Shown one piece after another: positions 1-11,050 of a DNA stretch of 64,000 nucleotides; the stretch's first letter is position 1; the number at the start of each line of letters is the position of its first letter. The position numbers and the translations under genes were made by a program. The stretch spans positions 35,670,449-35,734,448 of the forward strand of contig OY292276.1 of the NCBI GenBank assembly GCA_958496175.1, written 5' to 3'. A model generated the notes under the pieces. It was not told where the DNA came from, did no database searches, and was given only the letters and a program-made list of their open reading frames with translations. Origin of the DNA: Sisyra terminalis (lineage: Eukaryota > Arthropoda > Insecta > Neuroptera > Sisyridae).

Positions 1-316
1 TGAAATGAAGCAAAGAAAGCTACAAATCCTTTTGCTACCTCAATATTTATCCTGAGATATATTGTTTTTCAAATGTTTAACTTAGAAAATCATATTTTTG
101 TCATAAAAATCCATAATATTCTATTTTTACCTTGTTTTTCCCCAACTCTGTCCTTTTTAACCGTGGAATATTACCATAAATTATATTTTTATAAAATCAT
201 GTAGACGATTTCGGACGATTATGGAAAAATTATTTGATTTCCATAGTTGTTACTTTTATATTCTATAAATTAAAAACATTTGATTTCATATTTTTATCTG
301 TGTTTATATGTGTTTC

Positions 317-1224
317 TATTCGTTGTGTATGTGACTTCAGCGCCAGACAAGATATGAACTATAAGAGGTTGTTAGAGTATATTTTCTAATGCATGTTAAT
401 AGCAATTTGCAGGATAGAAAATATTTGTTGTAAATAATAATAAAAATATCAACATAAAGAAATATGTGATAATTTATATTGATTGTAGTTTTGTATTTAA
501 GTGAATTTAATCAAAAGTATAACTACTAAAAATAATTAAAAATGTAGTAATATAAGTTTGCTATTTTAAATGTGTATCTAATTCCAAAAAATAAATATGG
601 CATCGAATAGCGACAAAAATAAATAAATAAATAAAACTATTTATTAAAAATGATTTAAAGTATTTTAAATTTGAAACTAAAAAAATAACCATTTATAAAT
701 TTTATTCTTTCAATTACTGACTTAAAAAAAATATTAATTTTTGCAAAGATTGACTATTCTACGAATTGTTGTTATTGATAAAGCTAAGATAATGGTATTA
801 CTAACTTTCGCATTCCAACTGCAGTTGTCCTTAGATTTTAATGGTTTAATTTCCATTTGATCGTCAAGAATTTATAAAAATTACATTCATTTTTCCTGCT
901 GGTATTATATATTATATATTATATTATATATTATATTATATATTATATTATATATTATATTATATATTATATTATATATTATATTATATATTATATTATA
1001 TATTATATTATATATTATATATATTATATTATACAATTCATAACACAACAACTCTGGTGTCTCATTTTCGTTATATTTATTGAAATAGTACAAAATTAAA
1101 ATTCTCGTATATATTTGCTTACAATTTCATTAACAATAGCCTCCTCTAACGCTTAAACTGACCACTGGGAACGTTTATGTCGATTTGGCGATTTCCCTTA
1201 CCATGGTTTCACACAGAACGAATA
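317..1224 (-). mobile_element. THAP-bearing TIR element, copy 1
   Basis: Read on the minus strand, this copy begins near 1224 with TATTCGTTCTGTGTG. It carries the start of a THAP-like zinc-finger reading frame (MRHQSCCVMNC near 1060-1030) and ends near 317 with the inverse of TATTCGTTGTG. It aligns along its length with the copies at 30302-31137 and 53784-54617: the same leader (CCCAGTGGTCAG), the same Cys-rich exon and the same A/T-rich 3' part. It is longer than they are because a minisatellite lies inside the THAP exon at 903-1034. No target-site duplication is visible. A short TIR plus a THAP exon suggests a non-autonomous P-element-like transposon, but the superfamily is inference. Confidence 0.7.
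903..1034. repeat. 12-bp AT minisatellite (TATATTATATTA)n
   Basis: About ten tandem 12-bp units made only of A and T. On the minus strand the array reads as repeating IIYN. It interrupts the THAP exon of the surrounding transposon just after the first Cys pair; the other copies have no such array, so it expanded after insertion. Confidence 0.95.
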
Positions 1225-1277
1225 TGCATACAAATTTAATGATCGTTTATTCACAATCGTACATCTGCTAAAGTTCT

Positions 1278-1560
1278 TTACCGATCGTTCACAATTTTTT
1301 TACAAAGCTTTAAATTCATATACGTGCATATTTTATTAAATCAGAAGAGTCTATAGAGACTCACATCAACGAGTATAGCGGAGGATGCTGCGAATTGTCA
1401 AGGGAGGTTTTTTATCATCATTTTTGCTTTCAAAATCGATATTCTTAAAGAAATTGCAATTTTTCTTAAAACTTAATTGAAAAGCACATGTCTTGATGAT
1501 AAATTTCAAAAGGTATAGCGAGGGATGCTGTTTTTACTTTAAGGGAGGTAAATTAGCTGA
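1278..1560 (+). repeat. Dispersed repeat, Helitron-like fragment, copy 1
   Basis: Matches 16695-16960 in the same orientation. Shared landmarks are a CACATCAAC block, GAGGATGCTGC, TGTCAAGGGAG, AAAATCGATATT and TTTTTCTTAA. Within this copy the GCGAGGGATGCTG...AAGGGAGG block recurs near 1515-1551. The 3' terminus present in the other copy is missing here, so this is a truncated member. Confidence 0.6.
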
Positions 1561-3184
1561 TTCACAATTATGTTATTTTTATTTGTTTTCATTCAAAATC
1601 ATAGAAAAAAAATTAAGGGAAACTAAAACAGATCATATTTTATTACTTTTTAATTGATAGAAATTAATAACCAAAACAATATTTTTGGTTTTATGAATCG
1701 GTATCGATATGTAGAGTAACTGGAAAATTTTATAATAACAAAATAGTGATTATGGCAGATCATTAATTGGTAAAACACTTTTATTAAAATAGAAACAATT
1801 AGTAATTGGTAAATAATTTCAACAATCACGAGTAATTAGTTTTAAATTTTAGCGCAACAGAATTTATATCTTATAGACCCAAAAACATAAGCGCATAGAC
1901 TCATAAATATTACCTGTACACTAACCTATTATATAAAATAATATTTGATTTATTAATTAAAATATAAATGAAATTTAATTTATTTATTTAAGCTTTTATA
2001 ATGTAGACGTCTGTCGGTTCAGCTGTTTTCTTATAGTTTTATGTATATTTTATTATTTTATTTTTATTATTATCTATTGTTCTTTACTGTCGCTTTATAA
2101 GTACCAAAGTCTTTCTCTTTTGAAAAGAGTAAATCAAAACTACAAATAAATATATAAAAAAAAACGTAAAGCTCCATGAATAATTATTGAATTTCAATAA
2201 AAAGTTATACAAAAATAATATTTTTATGGTTTCCAGTGCTATAATTAAAAAAAATGCACAGCTTCAAAAATTACAATACGTTCATAATTCTTACAAACAA
2301 ACTTCATAATTTTAAAAGTGTTATTTGAGTAATAAATTTTTTATTTTCTCATCATTTATGAGTATATTTTTATGTCTATTTATACAAAGAACAATGGCGT
2401 TATGAACTCTAAGTGTACATAGACTGAAAAAATAACAAAAAGTATAAAACTTGGAAAACTAATTAAAATCATAAAGTTTATCAATTGGTGTATATTTGGT
2501 TTGGAAATATCGATGATTGTTAATGTTTTTTACAACGCCGAAGGTAATCTCATTTGTTTTTCTCAATCGTTAACTGCATAGTAACAAATTACATTTTCTA
2601 CTTTGTATGGTTTTGCTATTTTTACAAAATAATACGCGAGAATATTAACCTTTTTTATTGTGCAGCCAATTAGCAGGATTTTGTGTTTGAGTATAGTGGC
2701 TTTTGATGTTTAGATGAAATGAAGTTGCAATAAAATTATTCGTTTTGTTGTATTTTATTAAAGACATTTAATTTTGTGCAGGAAATTTAAAACTCTTCTA
2801 AATACTCACTAGAAATCAAAGTTTAATAGCTATCTAATTGTAATTATATACCCTCAGTTATGCAACTACAACATAAAAGATGTATGCAAAACCAATATGC
2901 TGGAAAGGTAAGGTATTAAACAATCAAGTTTCAAATTAATTAAATTATATCACTACTCAATACATAACTTAATCTTTTACTATTGATGTTAAACTAAGAT
3001 AGTAAAGTATAAAGTAGTATTCTGTAGGAAATTTGATATCGAGTTCTTTAATCTATGTGTTGAACAGTTGAGTTGAGCTTTAACGTTACTTAAAATAAAA
3101 AAAAAACTGGTTTGCCTGCTGTTATACCAAGCGTTTATTACCTCTTAATATTTATAGTTAGCGTTTTATTACTTTTATTTTTTA
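1561..3184. other. AT-rich stretch, nothing recognised
   Basis: No open frame with balanced composition and no repeat matching elsewhere in the window. Mostly A/T runs. Confidence 0.5.
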
Positions 3185-3800
3185 TGTAGATGGAATTTCC
3201 AGGATAAGGTTAATTGTGCTGTTAACACTGAAGTCTTAGGGCTAATTGTGTTTCCTATGTTTCTATTTCATTTACTTGAGACCTAATAGCAGGACGAATC
3301 TCAATAACCGGTGTACTTAGTAATTTTCGACTATTTCGGTTTCAAGGTTTGTTACTTATGTCTTCATTTATTCAGAGCACTGCATTCCCATAGAACATAA
3401 AAGTAAATTCATCCTCTGCCTGACAGAATCTGGATATTGGATAGTTCAGATTTACTCCAATTGTATGGAGGTGTTTCTTCAGTTCGCAATGGTAGGTTAT
3501 TTGATTCCTACTCTGACTTATTTACTTATAAGATTTAGGGTTGATTTTCGCATCATTCTTTACTGTGTTTTTGTCCGGTGATGTTCTTCCATATTGTGCA
3601 GTGATATACATGAATCAAATTCTTCAATGGTATGGGACACCAAGCACAGATAGTGAACCTGTAAATAATGCCCCAGATCTTTGACGGGAAATGGCATTAG
3701 TTCTTCGTTACTCTTAATGTCTTTAGGACCTAGTACTCATCACAATTTGATTCGCGTACTGATCGCAAGTTATTTCTGATGAGTAAAGGTTTCTTTACAA
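3185..3800 (-). pseudogene. Non-LTR retrotransposon fragment: RNase H tail and C-terminal region
   Basis: Minus-strand relic of the 3' part of a LINE whose ORF2 ends in an RNase H domain. It aligns with the fragments at 20401-20860 and 38625-39410, sharing the blocks around TTTCCAGGATAAGG, TCTTAGGGCTAATTGTGTTTC, the TTCATCCTCTGCC region and the 'CELKKHLHTIGV' reading. Around 3750-3600 a decayed form of the RNase H end is seen (GPKDIKSNEELM corresponds to the GHKGTKRNEKTDAFA block of the 39-kb copy). Many stops and frameshifts; not functional. Clade (I/LOA/R1 group) is inferred only from the RNase H. Confidence 0.65.
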
Positions 3801-4507
3801 TTCATAAATCAGCTTGGAGCTGACCTGTGGTTTTATTAGTGCGTTTAATACAATATGACTAACTGTCGGTAAATATGAGGGTCGGGTTAAAATCATGCCT
3901 AATTCTTGAAGTAGGACAAAAAATGCCCAGTCAATGTAAAGCAAATTTTAAAGATTCAACCAAAATATCTTCATACCAAAATATCCTAAAACAACCGTAA
4001 AATTGTTCAAAAATATGGTTCTATTTCATGGATTAAACAAATAATTGTCCATATGTAGCATAATTTATACAATTCACTAGCCACAATTTATATTGAAAAT
4101 GAATGAACATGTAAAACTCGAATAAATTAATATACCATTGTATCTAAAAGAAGTTGTGGTACAAGTATTATGATTTTATTGAAAATACTGTAATTTGAAA
4201 AAGATCTAATAAATCAGTCACATATGAGTTGATAAGGTTGTAGGTACGATTATTAGCAATTGATATTAACAATATAATTAAAACTACAGAAAAAGTTATA
4301 ACTTTAAATTTTGTAACCATAATTGTTCTGTTGAGCTGTTGCAGCACACTAAGGGTAATCTACGTTCCATAAATAGTAAAAATTATATGTACAATGCAAT
4401 GGTTATAGGTTATCAGTTTCTTTGCCCTCACTGCTGAAGTTTTTCCCAAAACACTAAATAGAAGATAGGAAAACAAAATGGAAAGTAGTTGGATTTTAAT
4501 CATTACA

Positions 4508-4860
4508 ATCAATTTGGTTTCAGGAAAATAAAAGGAACTAAGGATACCACCGGAGTATTGAGAGTTAGTGCTTAGGAAATATCAGAAACTATGCATGTGT
4601 TCCATCGACTGAAAGACGGCTTTTGATTTAGAAAAAAAATTACACATATCCTTTAAAAAATAGTCTTGTTTGAAGAGATGGGCAATGAATCTCCAGTTTG
4701 TGGCAATTAACCCGTTACTGTTACTTAACATGAAAGAAGAATTGCAAACAATGTAATGAAATTGGAAAAAATTATAGAAATAATATGAAAAGTAAAAAGT
4801 CATGAGGATATCGTGAAGAGAAATTCCCTTCCACTGTGAAGAATAAACAACTACATTATG
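4508..4860 (+). pseudogene. RTE-type reverse transcriptase relic
   Basis: The plus-strand reading NQFGFRKIKGTKDT at 4508-4550 corresponds to the conserved QFGFRKGRGTRDA region of RTE-like and related LINE reverse transcriptases. It is followed, in shifting frames, by a segment recalling the CFIDLEKAFD catalytic motif near 4590-4620, and by one recalling the 'DRRLISNLYWNQT' stretch near 4670-4720. All three come in the family order at plausible spacing, but stops and shifts interrupt them. The endonuclease and the FADD motif were not found. The relic at 46995-47600 may derive from the same kind of element. Confidence 0.55.
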
Positions 4861-5274
4861 TAGCCTATTTCAAATTGGAAAGTATCAATACCAAGGACAA
4901 AAAATCCACTAATGAAATTAAATTAAATTCAACTACGCGGGAAACTAAACTTACCAATAAACAAAAAAAGCACCAATTTAACATAAGCATAAAATACTTT
5001 AATGTATAATTAACAATAAGTGAATATTTTTCCTAAAATATTAAAGAAACATTTTGATTTAATTCTTTCTTTGACATAATTTACCGTAAGAAGAATAATA
5101 AGAAATAAAATGTACACTTGATTTCCCAATTTGTTAATTTTACGCTGAAGAAAAATCGTAAAGAATTTAGTTCCTGACGGAGGTCCCATGGCCTCGTTTG
5201 TTTTTTTTTTAAGTTTTCATTGCAATTTTTAGATACTTAGAAATTTTATATAATTCTTTTTCAATTTCTTGTTT

Positions 5275-5286
5275 AAAAATAGTAAA
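5275..5286 (+). repeat. Target-site duplication, left copy
   Basis: AAAAATAGTAAA occurs here and at 6452-6463, bracketing the truncated Jockey insertion. The A-rich composition lowers its weight; TAGTAAA is the informative part. Confidence 0.6.
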
Positions 5287-6451
5287 TAAATCGGAAGTAA
5301 CTACTCCCAGGAAAGTAACAGCCGGGGTGCCCCAAGGTAGCGTACTGGGACCTCTGTTGTATTCCCTTTACACAGCCGATATGCCAAATACAACAGATGC
5401 ATTAGTGGCAACATTTGCTGATGACACAGCCATCGTAACCGCAGCAGATGAACCCAATGAAGCTTCGTTAAAGCTCCAAAATAACCTGGACAAAGTAGAA
5501 AAATGGGCAAAAAAGTGGAAAATAAAAATAAACAACGCAAAATCTACACATATAACGTTTACATTGCGCAGAAATATATGTCCCCCGGTTACAATGGAAG
5601 GCACAGAACTACCGCAAAAGAGCACGGTAAAATATCTCGGAATGCACTTAGATCAAAAACTTACATGGGCTGTGCAAATCAAAAAAGCTCGAGAACACTT
5701 AAATAAAAAATACAAAAAAATGTACTGGCTTATGGCGTCTAATGCACCATTATCAATAGAAAATAAACTTCTTCTGTACAAAGTCATCCTCAAGCCCATA
5801 TGGACATATGGAATACAGTTGTGGGGTACTGCATCCAACTCCAACATTGAAATCCTACAAAGATTTCAATCAAGGACCCTACGACAAATAATCGGTGCTC
5901 CATGGTACGTTAACAATAAAAAAATACATGAAGATACAGAAACGCCATCTGTAAAGGAGGAAATTCAAAGGTTTAGCAAAAAATACCTGACAAAACTAGA
6001 CGATCATTCCAACCATCTCGCCATAAACTTATTGGACAACAGTGAGATGATAAGAAGGTTACAAAAATGGAATGTAATAGATTTGCCTGATAGATTTTGT
6101 TACTAAACATATATTCTATTAATTATTTATTGCCAAATTATTATTTTATTATGTAGCTTATTTTTATATATTACTTATATATTAATGTTTTACATTATTT
6201 TTTGCATTGATATTGTTATTATAGACTATTATTGTTATTCTTATTGTTCCTGTTGATTGTTTTTATGATTGTTGCTATTGCTATAAGAATTACTATTATT
6301 GTTATTGTTGCTATTGATTGTCAAAAATGTTGTACTTATACAGCACTAATCTACTGGGACTAGTGCTTACATGTGATTGTCTATGGATTGAATGCACTTA
6401 TTGCAACCCTATGCAGATTGTGCAATTTATTTGAAAATAAAAAAAAAATAA
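5287..6451 (+). mobile_element. 5'-truncated Jockey-clade LINE insertion
   Basis: A 1.16-kb insertion that keeps only the second half of the RT, the C-terminal region, a 3' UTR of about 330 bp and an A-rich tail (6434-6451). It is bracketed by 12-bp direct repeats. Truncation at the 5' end, an A-tail and a duplicated target are the expected signature of target-primed reverse transcription. The 3' UTR contains a TTG/ATT-rich stretch at 6205-6320. Few disabling changes are seen, so the insertion is younger than the 11-15 kb element. Confidence 0.85.
5291..6106 (+). pseudogene. Jockey-type reverse transcriptase, C-terminal part
   Basis: An uninterrupted reading frame that begins inside RT, because the insertion is truncated at the 5' end. 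AGVPQGSVLGPLLY (RT motif 4 region) is at 5321-5360, the catalytic FADDTA at about 5416-5433, VKYLGMHLD at 5629-5656, and the YGIQLWG region at about 5809-5829. A C-terminal thumb-like region runs to the stop at 6104-6106. There is no true start codon: the frame opens upstream of GTG 5327 and is continuous with flanking DNA. RT palm motifs 0-3, the endonuclease and ORF1 are absent, so it cannot work alone. It resembles the RT of the element at 12378-15023 but belongs to a different subfamily. Confidence 0.9.
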
Positions 6452-6463
6452 AAAAATAGTAAA
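6452..6463 (+). repeat. Target-site duplication, right copy
   Basis: AAAAATAGTAAA directly after the A-rich tail; pairs with 5275-5286. Confidence 0.6.
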
Positions 6464-7022
6464 AATGAAAAACATCTTTATTGAAGAAAAATTACAAAAT
6501 CAGAAATGATGAATTGAAAGTTTAAAATAGTAACAAACCCGTATTTCTGTTGTTGATATTTTATTCTTTAACCTAAGAAACTTTTAGTAAAAATCAATTG
6601 AAATTGCCATCTTTTATTATTGGAACTAAAAATTGAACGATATTGAAGGTTTCAAATGTTCATGAAGAGAAAACATACTCGAACTATAAAAGAAAATGAG
6701 TTGTGGAAAATATTATAAAATGCTACCAAGCACAACCTTGAAATGCAGTTGACATTAAATAATAACAGCAGTAACACACATATTTGAATAGCCTATAAAA
6801 ATAATGAACAACTTGTTTACATATATAACAACTGTTCAACTTGATTTACGTTGAAAGCTCAAGGCTTTCGCTTTGATGTCTGCCCAACAATAGAGGACTT
6901 GACCATTGAAAATTAACCATGGCGGTTCCATGTTTATATCACAAAAATTTCACTTGCATGAAAAGATGAAAGGGATTTTTTTACATATTTTAAACAAAGT
7001 AAGATACTGAAGCTCGGTTTAC

Positions 7023-7164
7023 CTGATTTTCCAACTCCGGCTTGACCCAGAACCATAACTTTCAATGTTTTTGGTCGAATACACAATCCTAATTTGCATA
7101 ATGGCGACTTAGGAGATGTTGTATTCATTTTTTGATGCAATTTATTTTCATTTTTATGGTGACA
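7023..7164 (-). CDS. Exon of a Ras-like small GTPase (N-terminus and P-loop)
   Basis: The exon reads open for 47 codons plus one base. It lies between an acceptor (polypyrimidine TTTTATTTCAG ending at 7165) and a donor (TCAG|GTAAAC at 7022). It contains KTLKVMVLGQAGVGKS: the beta-1 strand and the P-loop GQAGVGKS (GxxxxGKS), which binds nucleotide phosphates. The split codon begins with G, which would give the Ala usual after GKS in Ras-type proteins if the next exon starts with C. The likely start Met is at 7128-7126 (MNTTSPKSP...), though the frame is also open back to the acceptor. The non-canonical N-terminal extension and the GQAGVGKS loop recall RERG/RASL-type proteins; the subfamily is inference. 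Downstream exons with the switch regions and NKxD were not seen in 1-7022. Confidence 0.75.
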
Positions 7165-8136
7165 CTGAAATAAAATGAAAAATTACTTAATATCATTTAA
7201 AAGTAATAAAAACATCAAATTTGTATTATTAAAAATAAAGATTAAGAAAATAAAATTTCCCTTGTAATTTTTAAATTTCATTTGCAGTTAAACTTGAATA
7301 TTAAAATAAAATGTTATTTTCCCATTTTCAATTAGTTGCAATTAGGTCAAACAGTAATTTTACATGTGATAAATAAAATAAATAAAAAAAATTTCAAAAG
7401 TAAGCAACTAATGTATTAATTATTTTTGGTTTCAAAAGAACATTTGAGTTCAAAAGATATAAATATAAATGGCATATAATTTAGAAAAGGTTTAAATTGA
7501 TAATGCAAAAGTTTATTTGGTATCTGAACTTTCTTAAATTGAATATTGCAGATAGAAGGTACAATCTGATTTCTGTCATTTAATTGAAATTTATAATCGA
7601 TTGAGCACTTAATCTTACACTAATCAAACAATCTTATAAGAGAGAAGTTTGATGTTCAAACAACACTAGCCTTCAAATAAATGGAAATTTAATCAGTTAA
7701 ATCTCATATTATCAGAATTTCAATTTAAATGATTTTAAATGACAATTGTTTCTTATGGTATTAATTTTTTTCATCCATTTAATCAATATTTCTTTGTGGA
7801 AAGCAAATAGCAGAAAAAAATGATTAAAGCTTATAACTCACTTTTTTCATCAATTGAAAGTACTTAATATTCATAAACGATAGCTAATTAGTACAACACT
7901 TATGAAAAATATTGTTTTATAGAAACAAATGTTGAGGATTAAAAAGGATAAAATCGTTTCAATACATATACAATACAATACATTCAATACAATAGTCAAA
8001 GCAATTTAATTTGTACCCATTGTTATCAGAAATTTCCGAATCAAAATCTCATAAAGGTAACAAAGAGTTTTTGCGATTATTATCTATGTATTTGAATCAA
8101 TTCAAATCCATTTGGCAATAATATTTTTTTAATTGT
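7165..8136. other. Probable intron upstream of the Ras-like exon
   Basis: Lies upstream of the acceptor at 7165 on the minus strand. No coding-like segment or repeat recognised. Confidence 0.4.
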
Positions 8137-8260
8137 TATATACCATCGCTTTAGAACTGCCAAGGTTTTTAGCAATTCTAAATTTACTCAATGCAAGATT
8201 CGAACCCAATAACTACCAGTTTTGGAGTGGTCACATTGACTACTCGGCCACCAGTAGGAT
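8137..8260 (-). mobile_element. tRNA-derived SINE, copy A
   Basis: On the minus strand the head is CCTACTGGTGGCCGAGTAGT. It contains an A-box-like TGGCCGAGTAGTC and, about 35 bases on, a B-box-like GGGTTCGAATC: the two parts of an internal RNA polymerase III promoter, as in tRNA-Ser/Leu-like genes. The tail ends near CCAAGG...TAAAGCGATGGTATA. The body is shorter than in other copies because about 25 bases after the B box are missing. Confidence 0.8.
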
Positions 8261-10183
8261 GAAAAACTTTACATAGTGTTATACCATAATCACTTTAACA
8301 CATTTATTTTTGCTTTTTAAAATGAATATTTCTTAAGTCTTACCAAGTGAAGTTAAAAATTAATAGCTACGCCATGTTTTGATATTAATTTAAAACACTT
8401 AAAATTATTTTTAGATCTTGTGGATTCGATCTATTGGCCATAATGAATATTTCGCAATAGATGAGATGGCTAGACTATGCCTAAATTAAATTAAATATAA
8501 AATCGTCTAAAATTACCTGTACCATTATCACAACTAAATTTATATAAAAATTTTACGTTTCTTTGTAAGGAAGCTTTTTTATTTTGATTTTTGTGATGAC
8601 TATGGAACAAGAACCTTATATTATAAAAATGAAATTCTATACAACAATAAAATATATGAATGAAGAAGCAATTTCCTCTTTTTTCTCTCAACATTTTCTA
8701 CATATAATTGATTTTTTGTCAGCATTTATTCCTACAGCTGAGTGTAAAGATGTTTCTTAGATAACAATATCCAACGATCAGGCCTACAATCATTCTAATT
8801 TCCTTCCTATCCTAATTTAGAAGTCTTTTGTTGTGTTATCAAAGATGTTCCTATAGCTGTAAGATATAAGCAATAATTAAAATATAAACCATTAGAGAAA
8901 AATGTTTGTCATTTGTCAAATTCCTATTTAACCACTAATGAAAACCAATACAATTTCTTTGATCATGTATTAATAAAACTTCCCTATCTTCATATAATTA
9001 TGTTCAATTTTATTCACAAGGTCATCCATAATATATTACATTTCAAAGTATGAAACCGAAATATACGTTTTGTATAGCTGAGCTTTAAAATGTAGTGCAA
9101 TTCAAGGCCATTCAAGGTCTTCAACCACATGATTTTACTTTTACAGCGCTAATAAAACAAGCCATAAGTAGGTAAGGCTTTTAATACTTAGCTACATCAA
9201 ATATATAATGTGTAAAGTAATATCCTGTGGTTAAGGGTAATATAAATATTGACTGAAAAGAGGTTAAAGTGCTCATATTAATCATATAGTTGCGATATTA
9301 TGTTATGTATACATTTTCTTTTTGTTTTATTTATTGTTTAAATTACCTATTTTATATCACTTTTGTTTTTTTAAGGAATCAAAAACATAAAAACGCCATT
9401 ATTAAATGAATAATATTAAAAGACAAACTATTAGACCAATAAAATGTAAAAGTTTTTTGTATCAAAGATACAAAATAAAAGCTTTTTTTAAAAATTAAAG
9501 AAAAATAATGTTTTTATCAAACTTTGTTGAATAAAGTCTTTGGAAATTTAAAAAGCTTTTATTCTATTTTCATATAGTAAGTCAATAACCACTGAATTAC
9601 AAAGAACGATGACCTTTTCTTTTTTCCACACATTACATGTTGTGACTTTGTGCGAAAGCCGTAAAAATATTTTAGCAAAGTTAAAAAGAAAATAGTGACA
9701 TTGTCTCTTTTGAACTGACGCCTCTTATATAAAATAAATTCCTTATAAACACAAACGCGCGACATTGTACGATATGTACAATGAGGTTTGAATTCTTTGA
9801 CATTTTATTAGATCTTAGATTATATTAGAAAAACATTGGAAAAACGTAAGCCAGTAGTATGGGATTTTTTTTTTGAATATTTGTTTAGGTAGAATATTTT
9901 TCAATTATTATTATTAAATTCGTTTTCTATTTACAGTGATCCCAAATATAATAAGAAAACGATTACTATAATAGAACATTTGCTCAATATCCTCAAATAT
10001 AATTTCTTTATAGCGATTTAAAAACTTCTAGATTGATGGGTACGAGCGGTTGCAATTTTTTTTTTCAAAAAAACAAAAGAGTTTTTCTTATAGAAAAGTG
10101 TTTCGATTATCTTTTCAATTTTGTGACGATATTTATTTCTTATCAATTATATTTTAAGTCTTCTTGACTTCGTTAGTAAGTAA
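8261..10183. other. AT-rich stretch, nothing recognised
   Basis: Short open frames here are low-complexity K/N/F/I/Y-rich readings without a domain. Confidence 0.5.
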
Positions 10184-10211
10184 TGTTATAGCCAAACTCA
10201 TTTGGCTATAA
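10184..10211. repeat. Perfect 12-bp stem-loop
   Basis: GTTATAGCCAAA, a 4-base CTCA loop, then the exact complement TTTGGCTATAAC. Too short for a miRNA precursor; no role can be assigned. Confidence 0.8.
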
Positions 10212-10374
10212 CACTGTTCATTGTTTCATTGTCTTACTGTTTATATTTCCTCATTAATTCAAAACTACTCATATTTTTATGTATTAGTTATAAGTAATAA
10301 TTTTTTTTTTCAAAAAATTCAAGCTTTCACAGGCTTTCTCACCTTATCAGCAAAGATAATTATTTCTCAATTAA

Positions 10375-10690
10375 AAATATATATCCAACTCATCGAAATA
10401 TTTAGAAAATTAAGAAATTGTCTTTAAAAAATACGTTTTTACGCAAAAATTCATTGAAAAAATAATATATTTCTATTAGCTCTAATAATCGCACGGTAGA
10501 GTGCTGTTCTCAAACAGCAGCTATCGTATACTATCTTATGCTATGTGAGAACAGCATCCTATGACCCCTACCGTACAGTTATTAGAGCTAATAAAAATAT
10601 ATTATTATTTCAATGAGTTTTTGCATAAAAACGTAATTTTTAATGACAATTTCTTAATTTTATGAATTTTTCAATGAGTTGAAATTTTTT
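10375..10690. repeat. Foldback element, ~150-bp arms
   Basis: Arms at about 10375-10523 and 10537-10690 are inverted copies. Shared blocks are TATTAGCTCTAATAA / TTATTAGAGCTAATA, CACGGTAGAGTGCTGTTCTC / GAGAACAGCATCC...CTACCGTAC and GAAATTGTCTTTAAAAAATACG / its inverse. The loop is only about 13-15 bases. Small indels show the copy is not brand new. It could be a MITE or the remains of an inverted duplication. No target-site duplication was found. Confidence 0.8.
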
Positions 10691-11050
10691 AAGATAATTT
10701 AAAAATCCATATTCCACCTGCAATTCACAGTAAAACCATTTTTCACGCCTTATATTCCTAAAAGAATGAGAAAAAAAAATCATTGAATATTAACTTTAAA
10801 TTCTACTACTAAAAAAAATTGTTAATTACAATTAGTGTAAACAAATATTATTTTAAAATTCTATTCTGTATTAATTTTATTCTATTCATAATTCTATGAA
10901 TTTATGTATATATTAGTAATATTTTCATTATTATTTTACTTTATTGTTAATAATTTGTGTAATTTGTAATTTTAGTCTCTGGGCTGGATTTTACTTATAC
11001 TCATAAATCTGCCAACGTTTCCCCCTTTTTTCTTTTTCTTGTATATATTT

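Noticed and set aside
5301..5847. Three short minus-strand ORFs
   Set aside because: Antisense shadows of the intact Jockey RT frame.
10184..10211. miRNA precursor
   Set aside because: A 12-bp stem with a 4-base loop is too short, and flanking bases do not extend the pairing.
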